From assembly GCA_022565015.1 (NCBI GenBank), contig JADFKI010000030.1, positions 1-18,790 of the forward strand: a DNA stretch of 18,790 nt. The letters run 5' to 3'. How positions within the stretch are numbered: the stretch's first letter is position 1; each line of letters starts with the position of its first letter. The position numbers and the translations under genes are program-made. The stretch comes from Chloroflexota bacterium. Its GTDB lineage: Bacteria; Chloroflexota; Dehalococcoidia; Lucifugimonadales; JADFKI01. Under the pieces are notes generated by a model. That model was not told the origin of the DNA. It saw only the letters and a program-made list of their open reading frames with translations, and did not search any database. Of this stretch, positions 7,352 to 14,145 are shown piece by piece.

Positions 7352-7783
7352 TTGGCGAAGATTCTTGTGATTCATGGGGCCGGCATGAATATGAGGGGCA
7401 AGGTACAGACCGAGGTATTCGGCACGATGACTCTGCCCGAATATGACGTAAAGATCAAGGAATACGCCGAAAAACTCGAGGTGGACGCCGAGATATTCCA
7501 CTCCAACATAGAGGGCGAGGTCATCAATAAGTTTTATGAGGCCCACGACGACGGCGTGGACGCCGCACTTATAAATCCGGCGGGCTACACATCTGGTAAT
7601 CCGACGCTGGTCGCGGCCATCAGCCAGGTGAGCTTTCCAACCTACGAGGTCCACATCTCCAACCCCGCAGGACGTGGCGGCGTTTCAGACGTGGCCCGCG
7701 CCTGTAAAGGAGTCATAGCCGGCTTCGGAATCTACGGCTACTATATCGGCATGCTGGGCGCTCTCAACTCGATGAACGAATAA
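7352..7783 (+). CDS. Type II 3-dehydroquinate dehydratase-fold protein with altered active site
   Basis: A 143-residue protein (TTG start fixed by AGAGGAGG) that follows the type II dehydroquinase fold throughout: KILVIHGAGMN, the FHSNIEGE strand-turn, ALINPAGYT, YEVHISN and KGVIAGFGIYGY. Numbering runs in step with M. tuberculosis AroD. N75, E99, H101, S103 and R108 are present. The catalytic tyrosine is F23, the lid arginine of the REP motif is replaced in KVQTEVFG, the GPN asparagine is gone, and H81 is S81. The normal reaction (3-dehydroquinate to 3-dehydroshikimate, step 3 of the shikimate pathway) relies on that Tyr/Arg pair, so this protein probably does something else, or binds a ligand without turnover. 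It sits between the E1-type enzyme and a beta-propeller, not among aro genes, supporting a catabolic role. Confidence 0.85.
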   Translation: MAKILVIHGAGMNMRGKVQTEVFGTMTLPEYDVKIKEYAEKLEVDAEIFHSNIEGEVINKFYEAHDDGVDAALINPAGYTSGNPTLVAAISQVSFPTYEVHISNPAGRGGVSDVARACKGVIAGFGIYGYYIGMLGALNSMNE

Positions 7784-7805
7784 CGCCTGTTTCAAACAGC
7801 CAGTC

Positions 7806-8486
7806 ATGCATCTAGACACAAGAAAAGCGCCGCCCTCGATGATGCCGAACGGATTGCAGGCAGCCTGCGAGGGCCTCTGGGTCGCGGACCAGGCGACCGA
7901 CAACCTGTATCTTCTTGATGACGACCTGCGGCCTCTGCGCGAAGTCCCGACAGTCGCCGAGAACTCTTCGGGTCTAACGATCGGCGCAGGCTTCTTCTGG
8001 ATCGGCTCCAACTCGCCCGCTCAGGCGAGATACTCGAGGCCTACGGACTACGGGTCCCCTTCGATACTCAAGTGCGACTATGAGACGGGCGAGCTCGTCG
8101 AGCGATATCCCACGCCCGACGGAGGTGGCATTCACGGCCTGGAGTGGGTCGAAGGACTGCTGTGGATAACGAGCTTCCGTCCCAAGGCACTGAGGCTCAT
8201 CGACCCGGACGGCTTCAAAGTTATTCGAACGATTCAGGTACCGCACGAACGCCTGCACGGTCTGGCAATGGACTCCGACGGCCTGTGGATGGCCCACACG
8301 ACAGACAAGATCATCGTAAGGTACGACACCGATACCGGCGAAGAGCTGGAGCGCATAGAATACCCGGCCGATGCGCCGGCTCCACATGGCTTGACGATGT
8401 GGAAGGGTGAGCTATGGAGCTGCGACGCCAACTGGCCCGCGCCGGTTCATCCCGACGGCCCTTCCTACAGCCGAATCGTGAGGTAG
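7806..8486 (+). CDS. Beta-propeller protein, SMP-30 / Vgb (virginiamycin B lyase)-like
   Basis: This 226-residue protein is built from about five repeats of roughly 45 residues. Each opens with a G-L strand and then an L-W or F-W strand: NGLQAACEGLWVAD, SGLTIGAGFFWIGS, HGLEWVEGLLWITS, HGLAMDSDGLWMAH and HGLTMWKGELWSCD. Each repeat then has a third strand such as LYLLDDD, LRLIDPDGF or IVRYDTDTGE. This is the pattern of five- to seven-bladed propellers in the gluconolactonase/SMP-30, NHL and Vgb families. Histidines recur before GL in the last three blades and may form a central site. There is no signal peptide, so it is cytoplasmic. It starts 22 bases after the dehydroquinase-like gene, with no strong Shine-Dalgarno, suggesting translational coupling. 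A lactonase or lyase role is an inference from family and context. Confidence 0.65.
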   Translation: MHLDTRKAPPSMMPNGLQAACEGLWVADQATDNLYLLDDDLRPLREVPTVAENSSGLTIGAGFFWIGSNSPAQARYSRPTDYGSPSILKCDYETGELVERYPTPDGGGIHGLEWVEGLLWITSFRPKALRLIDPDGFKVIRTIQVPHERLHGLAMDSDGLWMAHTTDKIIVRYDTDTGEELERIEYPADAPAPHGLTMWKGELWSCDANWPAPVHPDGPSYSRIVR

Positions 8487-8490
8487 AGGG

Positions 8491-8524
8491 TCCAGCACAC
8501 CTTTAGCGCCGTCCACGTGCTGGA
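8491..8524. repeat. Inverted repeat after the propeller gene
   Basis: TCCAGCAC (8491-8498) and GTGCTGGA (8517-8524) form a perfect 8-bp stem with an 18-base loop just after the stop. No T-run follows, so it is at most a weak or Rho-assisted transcript end. It marks the boundary between the catabolic cluster and plsY. Confidence 0.35.
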
Positions 8525-8584
8525 GAGTCCAAAGTCCTTCGCCTGCATCCAATTGTTGAGAACGAGACCAGGAGTTGCCGAAAC

Positions 8585-9193
8585 GTGACCGAATCCATTT
8601 TTACCCTCTTATTGGCGTCCCTGCTTGGCTCCCTTCCAACGGCCTACATACTGGGCAGATACGTCAAGGGCATCGACATACGCAACGTGGGCAGCAAAAA
8701 CCCTGGCGCGGTGAATGCCGCCAGAAGCCTGGGCAAGGGCCTGGGGCTGCTGGTGCTCTTCGTGGACGCGGGAAAAGGCGCGCTGGCGCTCTTCATCGGG
8801 CAACGCCTCGGTGCCGCCGAGCTTGCGCTGTACGCCTCGGCCGTTCTTGCCACGCTTGGGCACAATTTCTCGCCGTTTCTGGGCTTCAGGGGCGGAAAGG
8901 GCGGCGCCACGGTTCTTGGCATCTCGGCCCTCATGCTCTGGCAGATAACCGCCATAACCGTGGCCCTTGGGGCGGTATTGTACGCCGTCACCCGGCATCC
9001 AGTCTGGTCTCTGACCGGGGTCTTCCTGCTGCTAAACATTCTAACGATCGCTACCGGGCAGACGCCCGGTCTGATAGTCCTGTGCCTCGTCCTGTCCTTT
9101 ATCGTCGCCGGCACGCACCTCTCCAGACAGCGTCCGAGTCTGATACCCGCGATACGCGCCGGTGACTGGCGACGGCTCATGAGCTCTGATTGA
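8585..9193 (+). CDS. plsY: Glycerol-3-phosphate acyltransferase PlsY
   Basis: PlsY transfers the acyl group from acyl-phosphate to sn-glycerol 3-phosphate, the first acylation step of phospholipid synthesis, at the cytoplasmic membrane. At 202 residues it has the usual length and a hydrophobic profile of several membrane helices. The three family motifs are clear: GSLPTAYILGR at 15-25, DIRNVGSKNPGAVNAAR at 31-47 and GHNFSPFLGFRGGKGGAT at 92-109. The second motif has GAVN where most members have GATN. The start is GTG at 8585 with AGGAG 10 bases upstream; no ATG lies near the conserved N-terminus. It is probably its own unit: a hairpin lies upstream and a gap of about 170 bases lies downstream, with no plsX in the window. 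Confidence 0.97.
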   Translation: MTESIFTLLLASLLGSLPTAYILGRYVKGIDIRNVGSKNPGAVNAARSLGKGLGLLVLFVDAGKGALALFIGQRLGAAELALYASAVLATLGHNFSPFLGFRGGKGGATVLGISALMLWQITAITVALGAVLYAVTRHPVWSLTGVFLLLNILTIATGQTPGLIVLCLVLSFIVAGTHLSRQRPSLIPAIRAGDWRRLMSSD

Positions 9194-9262
9194 GGCTTCG
9201 CCTTCGCTGGAATCCACTGCACTCGACATCTGAAATATATGGCGAAATCATCGGCTTAATTG

Positions 9263-9268
9263 TAAAAT
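9263..9268 (+). promoter_or_regulatory. Weak -10 candidate upstream of the exported cyclophilin
   Basis: TAAAAT, directly preceded by TG, lies 94 bases before the ATG at 9362. The sequence 17 bases upstream (TGGCGA) matches the -35 consensus at only three positions. Confidence 0.25.
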
Positions 9269-9361
9269 GTGGCTCGTTGTCCGCCCTGCCCGCCGAAATC
9301 AATGGCGTAGCCGGCACATCAATGTAACTCAGATATCCCAGGGGAGGCGTTTGAATCCGCC

Positions 9362-10105
9362 ATGTTCAACTTGAACTATCGACTCGTATTCTTACTGGTC
9401 CCGGCTCTTGCCATGTTTATCGCGTTGGCGTGTGGCTCATCAGAGCAGGAGCCCACCCCGGCGCCGGAGCCCGCGACGGCACCGTCCGCCCCTCCGACTT
9501 CCCGACCAGCGGCGCCGGAAAGCAGCCAGTCCGGACTAAAACAGTACCCTTCCCCGCCGCCTATGACGATCGACACGGGAAACAGCTATATAGCGACTTT
9601 TGAGCTTGAGAAGGGCGGCGAGTTCGTAGTCGAGCTTTTCGCGGACAAGGTCCCAATCACCGTCAACAACTTCGTGTTTCTGGCCAGGGATGGATTCTAC
9701 GACGGCGTGACCTTCCACAGGGTGTTGGGCGGCTTCATGGCTCAGACAGGCGATCCGACGGGCACCGGCAGAGGCGGACCCGGCTATCGGTTCGACAACG
9801 AGTTCCATCCCGACCTGAGGCACACGGGTCCGGGCATACTGTCGATGGCGAACTCTGGCATGCGCAACGGCAGCGGCACGAACGGAAGCCAGTTCTTCAT
9901 CACGTTTACGGCCACCGGGGCCCTTGACGGGCTGAACCCCGACGGCTCGCCCAAGGACTGCGAGGCGCCTAGGACATCGTGTCATTCCGTATTCGGCAAA
10001 GTCGTGGAGGGCATGGACGTTGTAAACGGTATTACCTTACGGGACCCTGGAACCGCCTCGTCCCTGGGCGACGTCATCAAGACCATAACCATAGAAGAGA
10101 ATTAA
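9362..10105 (+). CDS. Peptidyl-prolyl cis-trans isomerase, cyclophilin type, exported lipoprotein
   Basis: Cyclophilins catalyse cis-trans isomerisation of X-Pro bonds. Here a type II signal peptide (hydrophobic 8-23, lipobox A-L-A-C with C24) and a Pro/Ala/Ser-rich linker (25-67) precede the cyclophilin domain (about 70-247). It should be anchored outside the cytoplasmic membrane. Key residues are R120 in FHR, F125 and Q128 in GFMAQ, and NGSQFFI. Compared with the adjacent paralogue it has LGGF for IPGF, TGD for GGD, and a 17-residue insertion near 209-225 bearing two cysteines (KDCEAPRTSC). GGGGAGG lies 14 bases before the ATG; the spacing is long but no better in-frame start exists. It is followed after 23 bases by the second cyclophilin, so the two form an operon made by tandem duplication. 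Confidence 0.95.
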   Translation: MFNLNYRLVFLLVPALAMFIALACGSSEQEPTPAPEPATAPSAPPTSRPAAPESSQSGLKQYPSPPPMTIDTGNSYIATFELEKGGEFVVELFADKVPITVNNFVFLARDGFYDGVTFHRVLGGFMAQTGDPTGTGRGGPGYRFDNEFHPDLRHTGPGILSMANSGMRNGSGTNGSQFFITFTATGALDGLNPDGSPKDCEAPRTSCHSVFGKVVEGMDVVNGITLRDPGTASSLGDVIKTITIEEN

Positions 10106-10128
10106 AATTTAGCTGAACGGAGGTCCAA

Positions 10129-10656
10129 TTGGCTCAGAAAAGCTACGACGCACCGCCGGCCATGGCGATAGACCCGGATAAAAGCTATAAGGCCACTATT
10201 GAGATGGAGAAGGGTGGAAACATAGTTATCGAGCTTTACCCGAAAGAGGCACCCAATACGGTCAACAGCTTCGTATTCCTCGCCAGGGACGGCTACTACG
10301 ACGGCGTGACGTTCCACCGCGTCATACCGGGCTTCATGGCCCAGGGTGGAGACCCCACGGGCACCGGCACGGGCGGGCCCGGCTATAATTTCGACGACGA
10401 GTTTCACCCGAGCCGGCGTCACGATTCCCCCGGCACCCTGTCCATGGCGAACGCGGGAACAAGAGGCGGGCGCGGCACAAACGGCAGCCAGTTCTTCATC
10501 GTATTCGCGCCGACGCCGCACCTCGACGACAAGCATTCCGTGTTCGGCAAGGTCATTGAAGGAATGGATGTCGTGAACGGCATTACCGTGCGTGACCCTG
10601 GGACCGACTCGTTCCCGGGGGACGCCATGAAGACCATCACCATAGAGGAGAGCTAG
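10129..10656 (+). CDS. Peptidyl-prolyl cis-trans isomerase, cyclophilin type, cytoplasmic
   Basis: This 175-residue cyclophilin has no signal peptide, so it should act in the cytoplasm as a folding helper. The catalytic set is intact: R64 (FHR), F69 and Q72 in PGFMAQGGD, then LSMANAG and NGSQFFIVF. The tryptophan that gives cyclosporin affinity in human CypA is not at the expected place (region TPHLDDKHSVFGK). Many bacterial enzymes share this. It starts at TTG (10129) with GGAGG 5 bases upstream. It is closely similar to the upstream exported cyclophilin over the full domain, down to the ending K-T-I-T-I-E-E, so duplication is clear. The transcript probably ends at the hairpin at 10690-10721. 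Confidence 0.95.
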   Translation: MAQKSYDAPPAMAIDPDKSYKATIEMEKGGNIVIELYPKEAPNTVNSFVFLARDGYYDGVTFHRVIPGFMAQGGDPTGTGTGGPGYNFDDEFHPSRRHDSPGTLSMANAGTRGGRGTNGSQFFIVFAPTPHLDDKHSVFGKVIEGMDVVNGITVRDPGTDSFPGDAMKTITIEES

Positions 10657-10689
10657 GCCCCGCTCTAACAGGGAACACCGACTACAACG

Positions 10690-10721
10690 AAAGAGGCAAC
10701 GCTAGATGCGTCACCTCTTTT
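10690..10721. terminator. Bidirectional intrinsic terminator
   Basis: AAAGAGG (10690-10696) pairs with CCTCTTT (10714-10720), and an inner ACGC/GCGT stem with a short loop continues the hairpin. T-runs lie on the 3' side in both directions. It sits between the convergent cyclophilin operon (+) and the VWA-like gene (-) and can serve both. Confidence 0.65.
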
Positions 10722-10756
10722 CATCACGGCTCCTATTCGATTTTAGGCGCTTGAAG

Positions 10757-12877
10757 CTAGTCGTCACCTACGGCGGGAGCCGGCTGCACGATTGGCCTGG
10801 ACAGGAAGAAGCTGAAGAGCTTGCCCTGCGTGCCAATCCAGGAGTGGTCGTATATCGTCGTCTGCTCACCTTCTATGAGCGGCTGGTTATCCACCCGCAC
10901 GGTCGGTTCGGTTCTGGCGCTAAGAAGCTCCACGCGGTCCTTGGCGAATTTGAAGGAGACTCCATCCAGCTCGCTGACTCCGAGTTCGTCTCCTCGAACG
11001 GCGTTCTTGGAGAAAAAGGCCGCTCCGACGCTCCTATCCAGATCCGCAAAGTCCACCAGCAGCACGTTCTGATCATTGTAGATGTAGCCATAGGGCTTGG
11101 GACGCGTGAGCAGGTAGAGAGCCCAGCCCAATATCGCCACGCCGATTATTCCGGGTATGGCCAGTAGCTCCCTGGGAAGCCCGCGATTCACGAGGAGCAC
11201 GGGCGGCGTGATTACGGGAGGAGGTTCCGGCAGCACGATTACGATCGGCTCGGGAAGTGGTGGTGGTAACAAGGAAGAGACTACTATCGAGTCGGACGTG
11301 TAAGTGTACTCCCTTCCCGCGTACTGCATGTTCAAGTTGAATATCAGGGTGTGAAGGTCCTCGTTCGTCGGGGTCAGATATATATCGAAGCCCCAGGCCT
11401 GTCCCTGGTTTACCAGGCTCTGAGGAAGGACCTCTAGAATTCCCGGCTCCGCCAGAATGGACACGAGCTCGACTGACAGCTGGTCTATTGAGATCGCGTA
11501 GGGCTGGCCTTTGATATGTACCAGGGCGGTCGCCACGAGATTACGTTCCGCCAGCTTGAGCTCCTCCGTTTTCAGCACAGACAGTTGCACGCTGGGGAAG
11601 GCTTGAGCGGACACCGTCTTCATAGTGGAAATAGAATGGTCATACTCGGGCCAGTAGAGCTCCAGTTTGATCGGATAGTTACCCTCGACGCCCAACGGTG
11701 AGATCGTGGTCCCGTAATACCCGTCGCCTGCTATGGCGTCTCCCAGCACGCCATCGTCATTTAGCTGGTGGAAGGTTATATTGCCCTCGGTGTCGGTGAT
11801 GATCGCGCGTACCTCTACGCCCTCGACCAGCACAAGCTCTCCATCGTCCGATACGAAAGCCACCAGCTCCGTCGGAAGGTCGTACGGCACGGAGTCGAAC
11901 GACAGGAAGTCTACGCTAAGCTTGTTGGTCGTCGACTGCCAGGCGGAGATCTGACCGGCGCCGCGCATCTCGACGTTCCATTCGCCCGGAACGGGGTCCA
12001 GCAAGCGCCAAACGACGACAAAGGGCGTCTCGAATACCGACGATACCGAGCGGTCTCCGTCAGAGGCCTCAAAACCGGACGGGTTGCTGAGCCTGAGCGA
12101 TGCCTGTTGTCCGTCCTTGAAGAACACTATCGTGGCCTCGCCCGTGCCCGGAGCGATGTCTATGGACGATGTGATAACCTCGCTGGGAGAAAGCGTGCCC
12201 GATCCCATCTCGACCAGTCCGCCTCGTGCCCTGTCACTCAGTATTCCGTCGGCTATCTCCTTAAAGCCATCGATGGCCGAAAGCTCGTAGCGGTCCCCGC
12301 CGAACTCTATAGAGATCATGTCCAGGAATGCGCTGGTGGCCGGCGACACCCCCGGCAGCCCTACCGCAATCACGGGCCATTGCGCATCCTTGAAATTGTT
12401 CATTATCAACGTCAGTGTGTCCCCCGAGGACACGACATCGTCACGAAGCTCTCCCCCGGTCACCGTGTACACGGTGGAGCCGGCGGGCGCCTCAACATCG
12501 GCCAGGAAATTGAAGGTCTGTCCCAACGAGTTGACCAGATTGACGGCAGCGGCGGCTTCGGAGGAGGCGAGCGCGGACATGAATTCCTTATGGACGGCCT
12601 TGAACTCCGCACCGCCGGCCACCACGGGACCGAACACATTGGCGGGAGCGTCCGCCATGACGAACGCCACCTGCTGGCCCTCACGAAGCGTCGAGACCAG
12701 CCCAATGAAGGACTCCGTCAGGCCAAGTCCGCCCTCTGATTGAATTACGGCATGCCTGTCCACGAGGATCAGGAATAGCGTATCCTCCGTTTCAGCCAGG
12801 GCAGGAGTCGCTTGACCTAGCGCCCCCATAATCAGGATCATTATTGCAATGAACGACGCTGCTAGTGATTTGTGCAT
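10757..12877 (-). CDS. Membrane-anchored VWA-like protein with possible FHA-like C-terminal domain
   Basis: A 706-residue envelope protein. It has a signal peptide (1-28, ATPALA cleavage) and a VWA-like domain at about 30-215 beginning TLFLILVDRHAV. The DxSxS metal motif is lost: D-R-H-A-V stands where DxSxS is expected. Beta-sandwich segments follow, including VPGEWNVEMRGAG near 300 and a choice-of-anchor-like stretch near 350-410 (NDDGVLGDAIAGDGYYG). Then come a proline-rich linker (about 540-560) and one transmembrane helix at about 570-590 (IPGIIGVAILGWALYLL). The last ~115 residues would be cytoplasmic and resemble the second half of an FHA domain (VRVDNQPLIEGE, then SWIGTQGKLFSF), without the usual G-R-x-x opening. 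GGAGGT precedes the ATG by 6 bases. It may link an external interaction domain to an internal reader. Function is unknown. Confidence 0.7.
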   Translation of the reverse strand: MHKSLAASFIAIMILIMGALGQATPALAETEDTLFLILVDRHAVIQSEGGLGLTESFIGLVSTLREGQQVAFVMADAPANVFGPVVAGGAEFKAVHKEFMSALASSEAAAAVNLVNSLGQTFNFLADVEAPAGSTVYTVTGGELRDDVVSSGDTLTLIMNNFKDAQWPVIAVGLPGVSPATSAFLDMISIEFGGDRYELSAIDGFKEIADGILSDRARGGLVEMGSGTLSPSEVITSSIDIAPGTGEATIVFFKDGQQASLRLSNPSGFEASDGDRSVSSVFETPFVVVWRLLDPVPGEWNVEMRGAGQISAWQSTTNKLSVDFLSFDSVPYDLPTELVAFVSDDGELVLVEGVEVRAIITDTEGNITFHQLNDDGVLGDAIAGDGYYGTTISPLGVEGNYPIKLELYWPEYDHSISTMKTVSAQAFPSVQLSVLKTEELKLAERNLVATALVHIKGQPYAISIDQLSVELVSILAEPGILEVLPQSLVNQGQAWGFDIYLTPTNEDLHTLIFNLNMQYAGREYTYTSDSIVVSSLLPPPLPEPIVIVLPEPPPVITPPVLLVNRGLPRELLAIPGIIGVAILGWALYLLTRPKPYGYIYNDQNVLLVDFADLDRSVGAAFFSKNAVRGDELGVSELDGVSFKFAKDRVELLSARTEPTVRVDNQPLIEGEQTTIYDHSWIGTQGKLFSFFLSRPIVQPAPAVGDD

Positions 12878-12927
12878 CTGCCACCTCCGCTAAGAAAAAC
12901 TTACGAAAATACCACCTTTTTAGTCAA

Positions 12928-12956
12928 TTGAGATTTGGTACAAGTTTTGAGATATT
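12928..12956 (+). promoter_or_regulatory. Sigma-70-type promoter candidate for the small lipoprotein
   Basis: TTGAGA (12928-12933), a 17-base spacer and GATATT (12951-12956) match the -35 at 5/6 and the -10 at 4/6. They lie in the AT-rich gap between divergent genes. The start point would fall near 12963, leaving a leader of about a dozen bases before the ATG at 12976. Confidence 0.45.
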
Positions 12957-12975
12957 CACCAAGCAGAGACAAAAA

Positions 12976-13332
12976 ATGAAGGCCGTCAGCCGCGCCATTT
13001 TCAGACGCAGGCACCCTCTCACGACGCTGCTTCTTGTCGTGGCATTGGCCGCGCTTGCCTGCACGGACTCGTCGGTGGACGATGCGGCAGGCGCGGGCCG
13101 GGAAAGCGTTCACGGGCTCATTCGGAGCGTGGAAGCGCAGACGCTGCTGGAGCTCAAGAGCCTTGACCTGATTGACGAGGCCGGCAACACGTGGCATTTC
13201 GAAGCGAACGGCAAGACCTTCGCCTCGTTCACTCCATCACACTTGAATGAGCACATGTTGCTGGGGCTGCGAGTGACGGTCGTTTTTCACAGGGATGGAG
13301 AGCTGCTGGTTGTGGACGATATTACGGACTAA
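12976..13332 (+). CDS. Small exported lipoprotein of unknown function
   Basis: Starting at ATG 12976 gives 118 residues with a basic N-terminus (RAIFRRRH), a hydrophobic core and the lipobox L-A-A-L-A-C with C29. An upstream in-frame ATG at 12865 would put 37 extra residues ahead of the signal peptide and overlap the divergent gene's start, so it is rejected. The mature part, after a short Asp/Gly linker, is about 65 residues of alternating strands (VHGLIRSVEAQTLLELKSL, NTWHFEANG, LRVTVVFHRDGELLVVDDI), which suggests a small OB-like or SH3-like barrel. I do not recognise the family. There is no strong Shine-Dalgarno. It converges on the YtkA-like gene with only four bases between stops. Confidence 0.7.
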   Translation: MKAVSRAIFRRRHPLTTLLLVVALAALACTDSSVDDAAGAGRESVHGLIRSVEAQTLLELKSLDLIDEAGNTWHFEANGKTFASFTPSHLNEHMLLGLRVTVVFHRDGELLVVDDITD

Positions 13333-13336
13333 CCCG

Positions 13337-13873
13337 CTATGCGGCCCGGGCCTTTCTTGCCGAGTACCACAGATAGGCCGTTCCGCCGAACAGTGCCAGG
13401 GTTATCAACGCGAACACAATAGTGCCCTCGGGGCCGGGCTCAATCGAAGGTGCACTTATCTGCATGGGGACTATCACCGAGCCTTCGCCGCTTTCCTCCG
13501 TATCAATGGTGACGGAAATTGACCACGCGCCGACGTCCCGAAAGAGGATGTTGCCCTCGTATAGTACCGGGTTGGCCGGGTCTCTTATCGCCGGGGTCTG
13601 GTAGACGGGTTCGCCTGACGAATTTATCGCGACGATCATGATGCGTGGGTCGCTCTCGGGTGAGCGAAGGACCGAGTCCTGGCCGGACACCGAAAAGTGC
13701 ACCGTGCCGACTCTAGGGGGCGCAGGTTGTATCTCCAGAGACAGCCGATACGGTCCGGCAGGGCCTTGATATATCAGCTTCGAATCCCCGTGCCCGGACA
13801 CGTCGGAAACGGCAAAGGGCGCGAACATCGTGAATATCAGAAACGCCAGGACACTCAAGCGTACCGTTGCCAA
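13337..13873 (-). CDS. YtkA/FixH-like membrane-anchored secreted protein
   Basis: A 178-residue protein with a signal peptide (about 1-23), an extracytoplasmic beta-sandwich and one C-terminal transmembrane helix at about 150-170 (TIVFALITLALFGGTAYLW), followed by a short basic tail (SARKARAA). The sandwich start GPAGPYRLSLEIQPAPPRVG and the later VGAWSISVTID strand resemble the YtkA-like/FixH-like family, often found with copper or respiratory functions. A conserved HG pair at the mature N-terminus (SGHGDS) could bind metal, but this is speculative. The start is TTG at 13873 with GAGAGG about 11 bases upstream. No copper or oxidase genes are in the window to support a specific role. Confidence 0.65.
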   Translation of the reverse strand: MATVRLSVLAFLIFTMFAPFAVSDVSGHGDSKLIYQGPAGPYRLSLEIQPAPPRVGTVHFSVSGQDSVLRSPESDPRIMIVAINSSGEPVYQTPAIRDPANPVLYEGNILFRDVGAWSISVTIDTEESGEGSVIVPMQISAPSIEPGPEGTIVFALITLALFGGTAYLWYSARKARAA

Positions 13874-13920
13874 TCTGAATCAGACCTCTCGAATTGAACG
13901 CGAAGATTTAGGGGCGATTA

Positions 13921-13947
13921 TTGACCGGGACATGTTAAATTTATTCT
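13921..13947 (+). promoter_or_regulatory. Possible promoter upstream of the TPR gene
   Basis: TTGACC (13921-13926) and TATTCT (13942-13947) are separated by 15 bases, shorter than ideal. They lie in the 272-bp gap between the divergent YtkA-like and TPR genes. This gap holds no ORF I would support. Confidence 0.3.
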
Positions 13948-14132
13948 AAGTACACCACTGTTGTCGACCAATTCGCTGAACGCTGCCGCGATTACGCTTC
14001 TGTTGCCGCTGTAGCGAATCAGATTCAGCAATTCTGCATGGCGTCCATATACTGCTCAACGGAAGCTATCCAATATATGTACGCGTGAAAACTGAAGAAT
14101 GGTTTTTCAAGAACTCGTTGAGACGATAGCGT

Positions 14133-14139
14133 GGGAGGT
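14133..14139 (+). promoter_or_regulatory. Shine-Dalgarno that sets the GTG start at 14146
   Basis: GGGAGGT lies 6 bases before GTG at 14146. It overlaps the codons of a longer reading from 14131, which is therefore not the true start. Confidence 0.75.
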
Positions 14140-14145
14140 TCTGCG

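Noticed and set aside
11768..12739. 323-codon plus-strand frame
   Set aside because: Antisense shadow of the VWA-like gene, which has a signal peptide, membrane helix and ribosome site. The shadow is rich in Arg/His/Gly with no recognisable domain.
12865..12975. Longer start for the small lipoprotein
   Set aside because: It would add 37 residues before the signal peptide and overlap the start of the divergent gene; ATG 12976 directly precedes the signal sequence.
14131..14145. GTG start five codons earlier for the TPR gene
   Set aside because: Those codons overlap the GGGAGGT ribosome site.
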